A stretch of 52,672 nucleotides of DNA from Candidatus Fermentithermobacillaceae bacterium (GTDB lineage Bacteria > Bacillota > Sulfobacillia > Fermentithermobacillales > Fermentithermobacillaceae): assembly GCA_012841375.1 (NCBI GenBank), contig DUUV01000091.1, forward strand, positions 1-52,672. Reading direction: 5' to 3'. Positions 1 to 6,917 of the stretch are shown here, in pieces; position 1 is the stretch's first letter, and the number at the start of each line of letters is the position of its first letter. The notes below the pieces were generated by a model. It was not told the DNA's origin. It did no database searches and was given only the letters and a program-made list of their open reading frames with translations. A program made the position numbers and the translations under genes.

Positions 1-182
1 CCGAAGCGCCGCCTGCGCCTCCTCGGGATGAAGATGAAGCGTCTCGGCGGGATCCGGAATATGAACGGGAAGAAGAAAAAGAAAGGTGGGAACCCGAACT
101 GATAGGCTCCCGGGTCGGAGCCAGGCATGGGGCTCATGCCCGGTCCATAGTAACCCTGCATCGCCTCCGGTTTGTCGTCCAC
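1..182 (-). CDS. Partial small Phe/Pro/Arg-rich hypothetical protein
   Basis: The 5' part of a minus-strand gene that runs off the left edge; 60 codons are visible. The start is GTG at 182-180, preceded by a very strong ribosome binding site (AGGAGGTGAC), which is the main reason to accept it. The N-terminus is Met/Gly/Pro-rich, followed by a Phe-rich stretch (GFPPFFFFFPF) and then a strongly basic run (PRRRRRRF). The composition recalls small spore-surface or membrane-associated proteins of Firmicutes, but I recognise no family. It is divergent from the C69 peptidase gene, so the roughly 150-bp gap must hold both promoters. Confidence 0.6.
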   Translation of the reverse strand, partial: MDDKPEAMQGYYGPGMSPMPGSDPGAYQFGFPPFFFFFPFIFRIPPRRFIFIPRRRRRRF

Positions 183-290
183 GGTTGTCACCTCCTGTTA
201 GTGTTGCCTGGACATCATATGCAATTATGTAAACTTGGGGGACGGATTTGGCGGACCAATCGAGGATCACGGTGAGACGCTGAGCCCCTG

Positions 291-299
291 TGATATACT
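291..299 (+). promoter_or_regulatory. Extended -10 promoter element upstream of the C69 peptidase gene
   Basis: TGATATACT is an extended -10 (TGn followed by TATACT) about 40 bases before the ATG at 341. No good -35 is visible (GGTGAG at 271-276 is at the right distance), as is common for extended -10 promoters. Confidence 0.45.
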
Positions 300-340
300 G
301 AGATGCAGGGAGCCGCAGGAACCTTTTCGGAGGAGCCGCC

Positions 341-1606
341 ATGTGTGATACCTTGTGCGCGTTGCCGTCGTGGTCCGTAACCGGTCACACCTTGATTGGC
401 AAGAACAGCGATCGAGACCCCAATGAGCCTCATGTGATACTCCACATTCCCGCAAGACTCCACGAGAGCGGCAGTTACGTGCGGTGTACCTACATCGAGA
501 TCCCACAGGTTCCACGCGCCAACGAGGTCTTGCTCTTCAAGCCGGACTGGATCTGGGGCGCCGAGATGGGTGTCAACGAGTTCGGGGTTGCCATTGGGAA
601 CGAGGCGGTATTCACCCGTGCCAAGAAGGAGAAGGCAGGCCTTATCGGCATGGATCTCTTGCGCTTGGCGCTGGAACGCGCAGACTCGGCAGAATCTGCC
701 CTCGAAGTGATCACCGGCCTTCTGGCAGAGTACGGACAAGGGGGCAACTGCGGTTATTCCAAGGATTTTCGCTACGATAACAGCTTCCTGATCGCTGATC
801 CCGATAATGCGCTGGTGCTTGAGACCGCCGGGCGCTCATGGGCGGCTATCCGGGTATCGACGACGGCTGCGATATCCAACAGACTGACCATCCAAGGGGA
901 TCATACGCTACGGCACGGTGTGGACGCCGGTACAGACTTTGCGCGCGCGATGACGGAGCCCGTGTTCAGCTACTTTGCTCAAGGCAAGGCGAGGCGCGCC
1001 CAATGCCTCACGGCTCTTGAGAAAGGTCCCATGAGCGTTGCCGGGATGATTGCCACGCTTAGGTCACACAGACAGAAGCTTGAGGGGCGGGAGTTCGCTC
1101 GCGGCGATGTCGGCAGCGTCTGCATGCATGCGGGTGGCCTTATCGGCGATCACGCAACGGGCAGTTTTGTTGCCGTGCTCCGTCGGGACGCGCCCATCAC
1201 CGTGTGGGCGACAGGCGCCTCGACGCCCTGTCTCTCGGCTTTCAAGCCGGTGTTTTTCGGAAGCGGCACTCCCGTGAGCGCAAGTGATGAGGAAGGACGT
1301 GCTTATTGGCTTGAGAGAGAGCGATTGCATCGAGCGGTTCTTGCAGGCCAGGTGGATGTGGAGGCCCTTCGCGCCCGGCGCGACGCGCTAGAGGCTGCTT
1401 GGCAGGAGGAAGAGGCCAGCCTCTTTCAGGATCGTGTACCTGAGCTTTCCGAGTTGAACGCCTTCGCTGCACGTGCCGCATCACAGGAGCAGGAGATGGT
1501 GGATGACTTCTCATGCGACCGGTGGTCCCACATGCCCGGACGAGGGTTCTACGCGAAGTACTGGCGCAAGAAGAACGCGACCCTTGGTGTAAGGGGGAGG
1601 GCGTAG
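341..1606 (+). CDS. Secernin-like / peptidase C69 family dipeptidase
   Basis: The protein has 421 residues and opens with MCDTLCAL followed by GKNSDRDPNE, the N-terminal signature of the C69/U34 (secernin, dipeptidase A-like) Ntn-hydrolase family. In that family a Cys at or near the N-terminus becomes the nucleophile, so Cys2 exposed after Met removal is the expected catalytic residue (family knowledge). No signal peptide is seen, so it is probably cytoplasmic and acts on small peptides or on amide bonds in small molecules. The start is supported by TTCGGAGGAG 6-8 bases upstream. The C-terminal part (about residues 320-421) is charged and helical. It is monocistronic: a divergent gene lies upstream and a convergent one downstream. 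Substrate unknown. Confidence 0.85.
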   Translation: MCDTLCALPSWSVTGHTLIGKNSDRDPNEPHVILHIPARLHESGSYVRCTYIEIPQVPRANEVLLFKPDWIWGAEMGVNEFGVAIGNEAVFTRAKKEKAGLIGMDLLRLALERADSAESALEVITGLLAEYGQGGNCGYSKDFRYDNSFLIADPDNALVLETAGRSWAAIRVSTTAAISNRLTIQGDHTLRHGVDAGTDFARAMTEPVFSYFAQGKARRAQCLTALEKGPMSVAGMIATLRSHRQKLEGREFARGDVGSVCMHAGGLIGDHATGSFVAVLRRDAPITVWATGASTPCLSAFKPVFFGSGTPVSASDEEGRAYWLERERLHRAVLAGQVDVEALRARRDALEAAWQEEEASLFQDRVPELSELNAFAARAASQEQEMVDDFSCDRWSHMPGRGFYAKYWRKKNATLGVRGRA

Positions 1607-1649
1607 TTCCCTCGCGATCGAATCCTGCCGGGACCTGGCAAAGCCCAAC

Positions 1650-1867
1650 ACCTGGGACGTCGTACCCATCAAACCCCACCATCTGGGATGTGGCACCCAC
1701 GAAAGTGCGCGACCTGGGGCGTGGCGCCCACGAAAACTCGCGACGTGGGATGGGGAACCCATGAAATCCCATGACATGAGATGTGGTGCCCACGAAAACT
1801 CACGACATGGGCCGTGATACCCACCCAAAATCACTACCTGCGATGTGGTACCCATCAACGTCTGCGA
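1650..1867. repeat. Degenerate tandem repeat, period about 31 bp, six to seven copies
   Basis: The convergent gap between the C69 gene (stop 1606) and the next gene (stop 1912) is filled with imperfect copies of a unit resembling ACCTGGGATGTGGTACCC followed by ACGAAAACTCNCG. Copies begin near 1650, 1680, 1714, 1745, 1776, 1807 and 1838. Read on the minus strand, each copy encodes an MGTTSQV-like peptide, which produces spurious open frames; none is supported as a gene. The last copies decay towards the neighbouring stop codon. No terminator hairpin is obvious here. Confidence 0.8.
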
Positions 1868-1911
1868 TCTATCCCACCTGCGACAGCCGCCATGACGTCC
1901 CACGTCCAATC

Positions 1912-3333
1912 CTAGAGAAACTGTATCCTATATGTCCCATCGGCATCGACTGCGATCTTAAGTCCTGCCGGAGCGGACACCACCAGTCCCTCCGCTGCCA
2001 GGGAAGTAATGGGTGAGCCCGACTGGCTGGGTGCCGGGGGCTCGGGAACTCGCAAGACCAGCCGATGGGCAAGGGCGTCTTCGAGGCACAGGCGGGTTAT
2101 GTCAACCGACAGCCCTTTGGCGCCTCTCAGTCCTGATACCGTAGAGTGGAGTTTGACGCCTGGCTTGACGATGATGACACTCGTGGGGTTGAACAGTGTG
2201 AAGGCTCCTTCAGGCACTTCCATCTCCACCCGTATTCCGGGTCCATCAGAGAGTTCCCGGAGCATGCCGTCTATTTCGGCTGCGCGTTGTTGTGCGCTTG
2301 CCTCTTCCGATGCGAGGATGCTCGCATAATCGTTGTCACTCAGTATTTTAGACACATCTACCTCGGCCACTTCGGTGCCCAGTGAACGGACTGCTTCGGA
2401 GAGGAGCGATCCGAGCGTGTACTTGCCCTCTGTAAGCCTCTGGTGCCAGTCAGGCGCCAGAACGTCCAAGAGGAGGGCCATGGCTGCTCCCGTAGCGTAG
2501 AACCGTCTGTAGGCTGCCCACTTGCCGGCGACATTTGATTGTCTGAGCGTATCAATGATCTCCGCGACCGGCTTGCCTGCCTTTACCTCCACATAGGTCG
2601 GAGTGCCTTCGTTGAACTCGGACCGCTCCTCGTAGAGACAGACCTCCTTGAGATTTGCCCCGGCCAGGTGCTTGTACCGTGCCAGCCTCACGGCTAGGAA
2701 CGACGCCGCCACGGTCTTGGCCCTCTGGACGGTAAGGCCGGCGAACTCCGCGTCTTTCTTGCGTTCCTTGGTGGTGACGCAGATTTCGGCGTCAGCACCT
2801 GCGATTGCCTCCGAACTCGTGCGCTCCTTTGCAGCGATGCCTGAGAGGTCCTCAGGACCCGCCTGCCAAGCGGAGCACAGTATCCGATTCTCCACTATGC
2901 TCATGGCATTGTTCACAGGGTCATTCTCGGGATATTGCTGCATTGTCCTAAAGTCGGGAAGCTCGACGGCTGACAGTGCTTTCAACTGGTGAGCGTGGAA
3001 GCATTCGTGAAGGATCAGTCTTGCGAATTCGCCCTTATCTGATACGGGCTCCTTTGAAAACTTCACAAGTGCGCTGATGGCTCCAGCAATTTCACGCGCC
3101 GTGTTGGCGGCCATTTCCGGCAGCGTTGGGCCCATGTGCACGTGCCTTCCGGCCACGGGCTCCAACTCAACATACCCTTCAGGCGGTGTCGGATGTCCCA
3201 CAATGTAGGATAGTTCTTGGCTATGGAGCACAAGCGGCGTTCCTGTAGAGTCCCATTGTGGCCAAAGGGTCCGGGTAGACGCCAGACGATGTGCTTCGGC
3301 AACGGCTGCAGCAAGGTCCTCACGCAGCTTCAT
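1912..3333 (-). CDS. Hypothetical protein with zincin-like HExxH motif
   Basis: A protein of 473 residues that I cannot assign to a named family. It contains HECFH at residues 109-113 inside a helical stretch (FARLILHECFHAHQ), the classic zinc-metallopeptidase form. A Glu in IVENR near residue 148, about 35 residues downstream, is a plausible third zinc ligand as in gluzincins (inference). The middle (about 180-340) is helical and charged. The C-terminal part (about 360-473) is beta-rich and reads like an accessory sandwich domain. No signal peptide is visible, so it is probably cytoplasmic. The start ATG at 3333 has a weak TTGGAG about ten bases upstream. It is flanked on both sides by unrelated tandem repeats. 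Confidence 0.75.
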   Translation of the reverse strand: MKLREDLAAAVAEAHRLASTRTLWPQWDSTGTPLVLHSQELSYIVGHPTPPEGYVELEPVAGRHVHMGPTLPEMAANTAREIAGAISALVKFSKEPVSDKGEFARLILHECFHAHQLKALSAVELPDFRTMQQYPENDPVNNAMSIVENRILCSAWQAGPEDLSGIAAKERTSSEAIAGADAEICVTTKERKKDAEFAGLTVQRAKTVAASFLAVRLARYKHLAGANLKEVCLYEERSEFNEGTPTYVEVKAGKPVAEIIDTLRQSNVAGKWAAYRRFYATGAAMALLLDVLAPDWHQRLTEGKYTLGSLLSEAVRSLGTEVAEVDVSKILSDNDYASILASEEASAQQRAAEIDGMLRELSDGPGIRVEMEVPEGAFTLFNPTSVIIVKPGVKLHSTVSGLRGAKGLSVDITRLCLEDALAHRLVLRVPEPPAPSQSGSPITSLAAEGLVVSAPAGLKIAVDADGTYRIQFL

Positions 3334-3383
3334 CCATCACAACTCCAATCGGAGGGCAGGATTTTACGGGGTATCTGTTCGAC

Positions 3384-3540
3384 GGGGAGATCGCAACCCC
3401 TTTGACACACATTTGAGAATCTTGCCTGCAGTGGGAGCAACCCTCTTGAGCACACGTTTGATTAACTCGTCGGAGGAGGGCGCAACCCTTTGATATACGT
3501 TCGATTAACTCTCGTCAAAAGGGCGGCGCAACTCGTTGCC
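3384..3540. repeat. Imperfect tandem repeat, period 43-48 bp, about 3.5 copies
   Basis: Lying between feoB (stop 3545) and the HExxH gene (start 3333), units begin with GGGAG or GGGCG, then GCAACCC, then TTTGANACACNTTTGA, then TTAACTC. Copies start near 3384, 3433, 3478 and (partial) 3521. It differs from the 31-bp repeat at 1650 and the roughly 70-bp repeat at 6047. No coding frame or terminator is evident. Confidence 0.65.
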
Positions 3541-3544
3541 CGGC

Positions 3545-5593
3545 CTACTTCAACCCTGCCAGACCGAACACCGTGTTTAGTACAAACAGCACCGCGCAAG
3601 CAACCACGGTTGGGATAAGGACGGACATCGCTGCCCACTTCCTGCTCCCAGTCTCTTTGTATACCGTGTAGACGGTAGTCCCGCACGGGAAGTGGAGCAA
3701 AGAAAAGAGGAGTACGGAGAGACCCGTAGTCCACCTCCATCCGTTGGATCGGAGGACCGCGCCTATGACGTCGGTCGACCCTAAGTCGATCATCGTCCCT
3801 TGTGAAAGGTAACTCATGAGTGCGATCGGTATGACGATCTCATTGGCGGGAAAGCCGAGAATGAACGCTGTGAGTATAACGCCGTCCATACCGATGAGAG
3901 CTGCGAAAGGCTGGAGCAGGTTGGCCAGGTGGGCAATGACAGGCTGCCCAGCCAGGGTCACATTTGCAGCCAACCAGGTGATCGCTCCGCAGGGCAGCGC
4001 CACGGCGACGGCCCGCTTGAGTACCCATACGGTCCTGTCTTTCCAGGAACGCGCGATGGTCTTCCATATTTCGGGCTTGCGGTAGGGCGGCAGCTCAAGC
4101 ACAAACGAAGAGGGCACGCCCTTGAGGATGGTCTCCGTCAATATCCGCGAGACGACCAGAGTAATGCCTACTCCGGTCAGTATGACGCCAAGCATAGCCA
4201 ACCCGGGGCCGGCGGCTCCCAGCAGGCCTTCGCCTCGAAAAAAGATACCGGATATCAGGATGAGGGTCGGAAACCGGCCGTTGCATGGGACGAAGCAGTT
4301 GGTGAGGATGGCGATGAGCCGCTCCCTAGGGGATTCGATGATGCGCGCGGCCACCACGCCGGCAGCGTTGCAGCCGAACCCCATGCTCATTGTGAGGGCT
4401 TGCTTGCCGTGGCCACCGCTTTTTTGGAACAAATGATCCAGGTTGAAGGCGACTCTGGGCAGGTATCCGAAGTCCTCCAGCAGGGTGAACAGCGGGAAGA
4501 AGATGGCCATGGGCGGGAGCATTACCGCCACGACCCACGCTACAGTCCGGTAACACCCTCGCACTAGGATTCCGTGGAGCCATTGGGGCGCTCCCAAGCC
4601 CAGCATGATTGCGCTGAGCGTGTCCTCGATCCTGAAGAGAACCCACGATAGTACCGCGGACGGGTAGTTGGCCAACGACACGGTGATGAGGAAGACTATC
4701 CCCAGCAAGAGCAGCATGATAGGTATGCCAAAGAGCCTGGATGTCACGATGTCATCGAGCCGGTCCGTAAGTGTCCTCGCGGTCGCGCCGGGCCTTCTCA
4801 CGACTCTCGAGGCTATCCTTTCCGCTTCCTGATACATGACTTCGACCTCGCTGTCGGAAAAGGAAGAGACCAAGGATTGGTCTCTGACTCCTCCGCCACT
4901 ACAGAACGAAGGGTCCTTTACGTCCTCGCCGGCGGTACTGCAGGCACTCCCTGCGCGCTTCTCAGCCGGTTCCCCGCCCTCAAGCTCCTCAGTGCTCAAT
5001 GTGCCGCCAATTTTCGGTGAGCCCTCAGGGCTCTCAGTGCTGAATGTGCCGTTAGTTTTCCATGAGCCCCTAGTACTCTCAGCGCCTCCGTAGCCCTGAG
5101 CCGCCTCATACACAGCCTCGAGCAGGTTTTGGAGGCCCTCTCCGCTCCTCGCCGCCGTCGGCACGACCGGGATCCCAAGCTCCTTGGCAAGGAGGCCGGT
5201 GTCTATGTGGATGCCGTGCTTCCGTGCTTCGTCCATGAGATTCAGGCATACGACGCATCTTGGCGTAACCGTCATTACCTGAAGTACCAGGCTAAGGTTA
5301 CGTTCTAGACAGGTGGCGTCTACGACGCAGACGGTCACGTCCGGTTCTTCGGCCAGGAGGAAGTCTCTGGCGACTTCCTCCTCTCGGGAGTTCACACGGA
5401 GGGAGTAAGTTCCCGGAAGGTCCACGAAGCGGAGAACTGCATCTCTGTAGCGGGCCGTCCCCTCGAGGAGAGCCACAGTCTTGCCGGTCCAGTTGCCCGT
5501 GTGCTGCCTGAGACCGGTTAGGGCATTAAACACGGTGCTCTTGCCGACGTTTGGATTGCCTGCCAGGGCTACTAAGAATTGTCTGTTACTCAC
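3545..5593 (-). CDS. feoB: Ferrous iron transporter B (FeoB)
   Basis: Membrane GTPase-coupled Fe(II) importer, 682 residues. The N-terminal G domain has all its motifs: G1 GNPNVGKST (12-20), G3 DLPG (58-61), G4 NLMDE (118-122) and G5 PTAARSGEG (145-153). The membrane part (about 300-682) contains the two Gate-type halves, with conserved segments such as GFGCNAAGV, NCFVPCNGRFP and GFPANEIV. Between them is an unusually long low-complexity linker (about 165-280) containing 15-residue repeats (see the separate repeat entry). GTG start at 5593. The upstream feoA stop (5588-5586) lies inside the first codons, so the two are translationally coupled. Length is normal for the family. Confidence 0.97.
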   Translation of the reverse strand: MSNRQFLVALAGNPNVGKSTVFNALTGLRQHTGNWTGKTVALLEGTARYRDAVLRFVDLPGTYSLRVNSREEEVARDFLLAEEPDVTVCVVDATCLERNLSLVLQVMTVTPRCVVCLNLMDEARKHGIHIDTGLLAKELGIPVVPTAARSGEGLQNLLEAVYEAAQGYGGAESTRGSWKTNGTFSTESPEGSPKIGGTLSTEELEGGEPAEKRAGSACSTAGEDVKDPSFCSGGGVRDQSLVSSFSDSEVEVMYQEAERIASRVVRRPGATARTLTDRLDDIVTSRLFGIPIMLLLLGIVFLITVSLANYPSAVLSWVLFRIEDTLSAIMLGLGAPQWLHGILVRGCYRTVAWVVAVMLPPMAIFFPLFTLLEDFGYLPRVAFNLDHLFQKSGGHGKQALTMSMGFGCNAAGVVAARIIESPRERLIAILTNCFVPCNGRFPTLILISGIFFRGEGLLGAAGPGLAMLGVILTGVGITLVVSRILTETILKGVPSSFVLELPPYRKPEIWKTIARSWKDRTVWVLKRAVAVALPCGAITWLAANVTLAGQPVIAHLANLLQPFAALIGMDGVILTAFILGFPANEIVIPIALMSYLSQGTMIDLGSTDVIGAVLRSNGWRWTTGLSVLLFSLLHFPCGTTVYTVYKETGSRKWAAMSVLIPTVVACAVLFVLNTVFGLAGLK
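4985..5089 (-). repeat. 45-bp in-frame tandem repeat inside feoB linker
   Basis: Two full copies and one partial copy at an exact 45-bp spacing (CTCAGTG at 4988, 5033 and, as CTCAGCG, 5078). They encode 15-residue units of the form NGTFSTESPEGS / GGTLSTEELEGG in the spacer between the G domain and the membrane domain. The period is a multiple of three, so copy-number change would keep the reading frame. Confidence 0.8.
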
Positions 5594-5957
5594 GGCTGAC
5601 CGGTGAGGATGAAGGTTCGGGTGCGACTAGCAGATGGCGGGCTTCCTCACTCCTAAGCGCGATGACGGTATTCCTAACCTGAACCGCAATCAGGTTCCCC
5701 CCCGGTCCTTTTCTGATCAACCGGAGGGGGGTTCCCTTGATGAATCCAAGGTCGACAAGCCTCTGCTTGAGTAGTCCACCTGTCTGATTTGACGCCAAGT
5801 ACATGACGCAACCTGATGATGTATCGGAGAGCGGTGTGAGGCGGGGAGATTGCCGTGTCGCGACGCCGGTCGCGTCTCCCTGGGCGGCGCGTGGGTACCG
5901 GCGAAGGGTGAGTTGTTCTCCTAGCAGGGAAGCAGACGGGCCTGTGGCGTCTCGCAT
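5586..5957 (-). CDS. feoA: FeoA-domain protein (iron transport accessory)
   Basis: Small SH3-like partner of FeoB, 123 residues from the chosen start. The C-terminal 75 residues are the FeoA domain (GGLLKQRLVDLGFIKGTPLR, then GGNLIAVQVRNTVIALRSEEA). The N-terminal 45 residues are an extra low-complexity extension. An upstream start at 6113 would read through the roughly 70-bp repeat array; ATG at 5957 is preferred because GGGAGG sits seven bases before it. The stop overlaps the feoB start by eight bases, a typical feoAB operon. FeoA is thought to modulate FeoB at the cytoplasmic membrane (family knowledge). Confidence 0.9.
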   Translation of the reverse strand: MRDATGPSASLLGEQLTLRRYPRAAQGDATGVATRQSPRLTPLSDTSSGCVMYLASNQTGGLLKQRLVDLGFIKGTPLRLIRKGPGGNLIAVQVRNTVIALRSEEARHLLVAPEPSSSPVSRE

Positions 5958-5979
5958 CAGTCGCCCTCCCGTGTTATGT

Positions 5980-5989
5980 AGTCTAGACT
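5980..5989. promoter_or_regulatory. Palindrome AGTCTAGACT upstream of feoA
   Basis: A perfect 10-bp palindrome, extended imperfectly to GTAGTCTAGACTTAC, lying 22 bases before the feoA start. Its position suits an operator for a metal-dependent repressor (Fur, DtxR or MntR type), but it matches no consensus closely enough to name one. Confidence 0.3.
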
Positions 5990-6046
5990 TACCGGAGCAT
6001 CTTATGAGCATGCGGGAAACTTTGACACAGCTAACTTTCGGTATAC

Positions 6047-6310
6047 CTCCTTGGGCAAGGGGACATCCGAGAAACCCTCGGCTTGCCTGAGAGCAAGCCG
6101 ACCGCCACCGCATAACACTCTTTGCTCAAGGGGGCATCCGAGAAATCTTCCACTCGTCGGAGAGCAGGATGGCCGCCCCGCATAACACTCCTTGGGCAAG
6201 GGGGCGTCCGAGAAATCTTCCACTCGTCGGAGAGCAGGCTGGCCCCCACCGCGGACCACTCCTTGCCAAGAGGGCATCCGGGGAACCCCGGCGAATCCGA
6301 AGATAACATG
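6047..6310. repeat. Direct repeat array, period about 70 bp, four copies
   Basis: Units start with CTCCTTGGGCAAGGGGGC, continue with ATCCGAGAAATCTTCCACT and CGTCGGAGAGCAGG and end in GCATAACA. Copies begin near 6048, 6118, 6188 and 6259; copies two and three are nearly identical and copies one and four are diverged. Copy one contains a perfect 9-bp inverted repeat (TCGGCTTGC / GCAAGCCGA) that could fold. The array lies between the divergent feoA and DUF4330 genes and generates several spurious open frames on both strands. Confidence 0.8.
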
Positions 6311-6344
6311 GTCTGCCGGTTCCAAAAGCACCACGAACCTCGCA

Positions 6345-6375
6345 TGGACAATGCTCGTCCACTATGAGGTAGAAT
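6345..6375 (+). promoter_or_regulatory. Possible sigma-A promoter for the DUF4330/polysaccharide operon
   Basis: TGGACA (6345-6350) and TAGAAT (6370-6375) are separated by 19 bases, slightly longer than optimal. The predicted start of transcription is about 25 bases before the GTG at 6408. Confidence 0.35.
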
Positions 6376-6407
6376 ACTTACAGTGTTTTCGGAAGGAGAG
6401 GGTCTTG

Positions 6408-6917
6408 GTGCGTCTTCTCGATGAAAGAGGTCGGATCTTCGGAAGGTTCAACATCGTGGACCTGGTAATCGTGCTGGTTCTCGTAGCCGCGGGGGTCTGG
6501 TTCGCCTACGCGAAGTTTGGCCGGGACTTGGGAGCCGAGATGGCAGCCAGGGAGCAGCCCATTGAGTACAGTATCGTGGTCATGGGGATCAGACCTACAA
6601 CTGCCGACGCACTCAAGAAAGGCGGAAAGGTGTTTGAGTTCAAGACAGGAGCGGAGATCGGCACCATCAGAGATGTGAAGGTTGAACCTGCCGACATCTG
6701 GACTCTCTCGGATAAGGGGACCTGGATCCGCACACAGACCGATGATAGAGTCGACGCTTTCGTGGAAATTGATGCCACTGCGAGAGTTGGCGAGAACGTC
6801 ATTACGGTAAACGGCGTCGAGGTCAGGGTGGGAACATCCATTGGGTTCACGACAAAGTGGGCTCAAGTGAACGGCAATATCATGACGCTGAATTTGCCGG
6901 GGGGCGGAGGCGAGTGA
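6408..6917 (+). CDS. DUF4330 family membrane-anchored protein
   Basis: A protein of 169 residues with the DUF4330 layout: a short N-terminus (LLDERGRIFGRFNIVDL), one transmembrane helix (about residues 16-38, VIVLVLVAAGVWF) and an extracytoplasmic beta-rich domain. The GTG at 6408 is chosen because GGAAGGAGAG lies seven bases upstream; longer forms from 6192 would read through the repeat array. The family has no established function and often neighbours cell-surface polysaccharide genes. Here it precedes an O-antigen-ligase-like gene, with overlapping stop and start codons, and a glycosyltransferase, so a role in surface polysaccharide assembly is inferred. Confidence 0.85.
   Translation: MRLLDERGRIFGRFNIVDLVIVLVLVAAGVWFAYAKFGRDLGAEMAAREQPIEYSIVVMGIRPTTADALKKGGKVFEFKTGAEIGTIRDVKVEPADIWTLSDKGTWIRTQTDDRVDAFVEIDATARVGENVITVNGVEVRVGTSIGFTTKWAQVNGNIMTLNLPGGGGE

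Noticed and set aside
1511-1909. Minus-strand open frame with repeated MGTTSQV-like peptides
   Set aside because: It is created by the 31-bp tandem DNA repeat; there is no ribosome binding site, and neighbouring frames show the same repetition.
5958-6113. Longer N-terminus for FeoA from 6113
   Set aside because: The extra codons read through the repeat array and the palindrome; ATG at 5957 has a good ribosome binding site.
6002-6351. Several open frames on both strands with repeated peptides
   Set aside because: They are products of the roughly 70-bp repeat array; none has a ribosome binding site or a family match.
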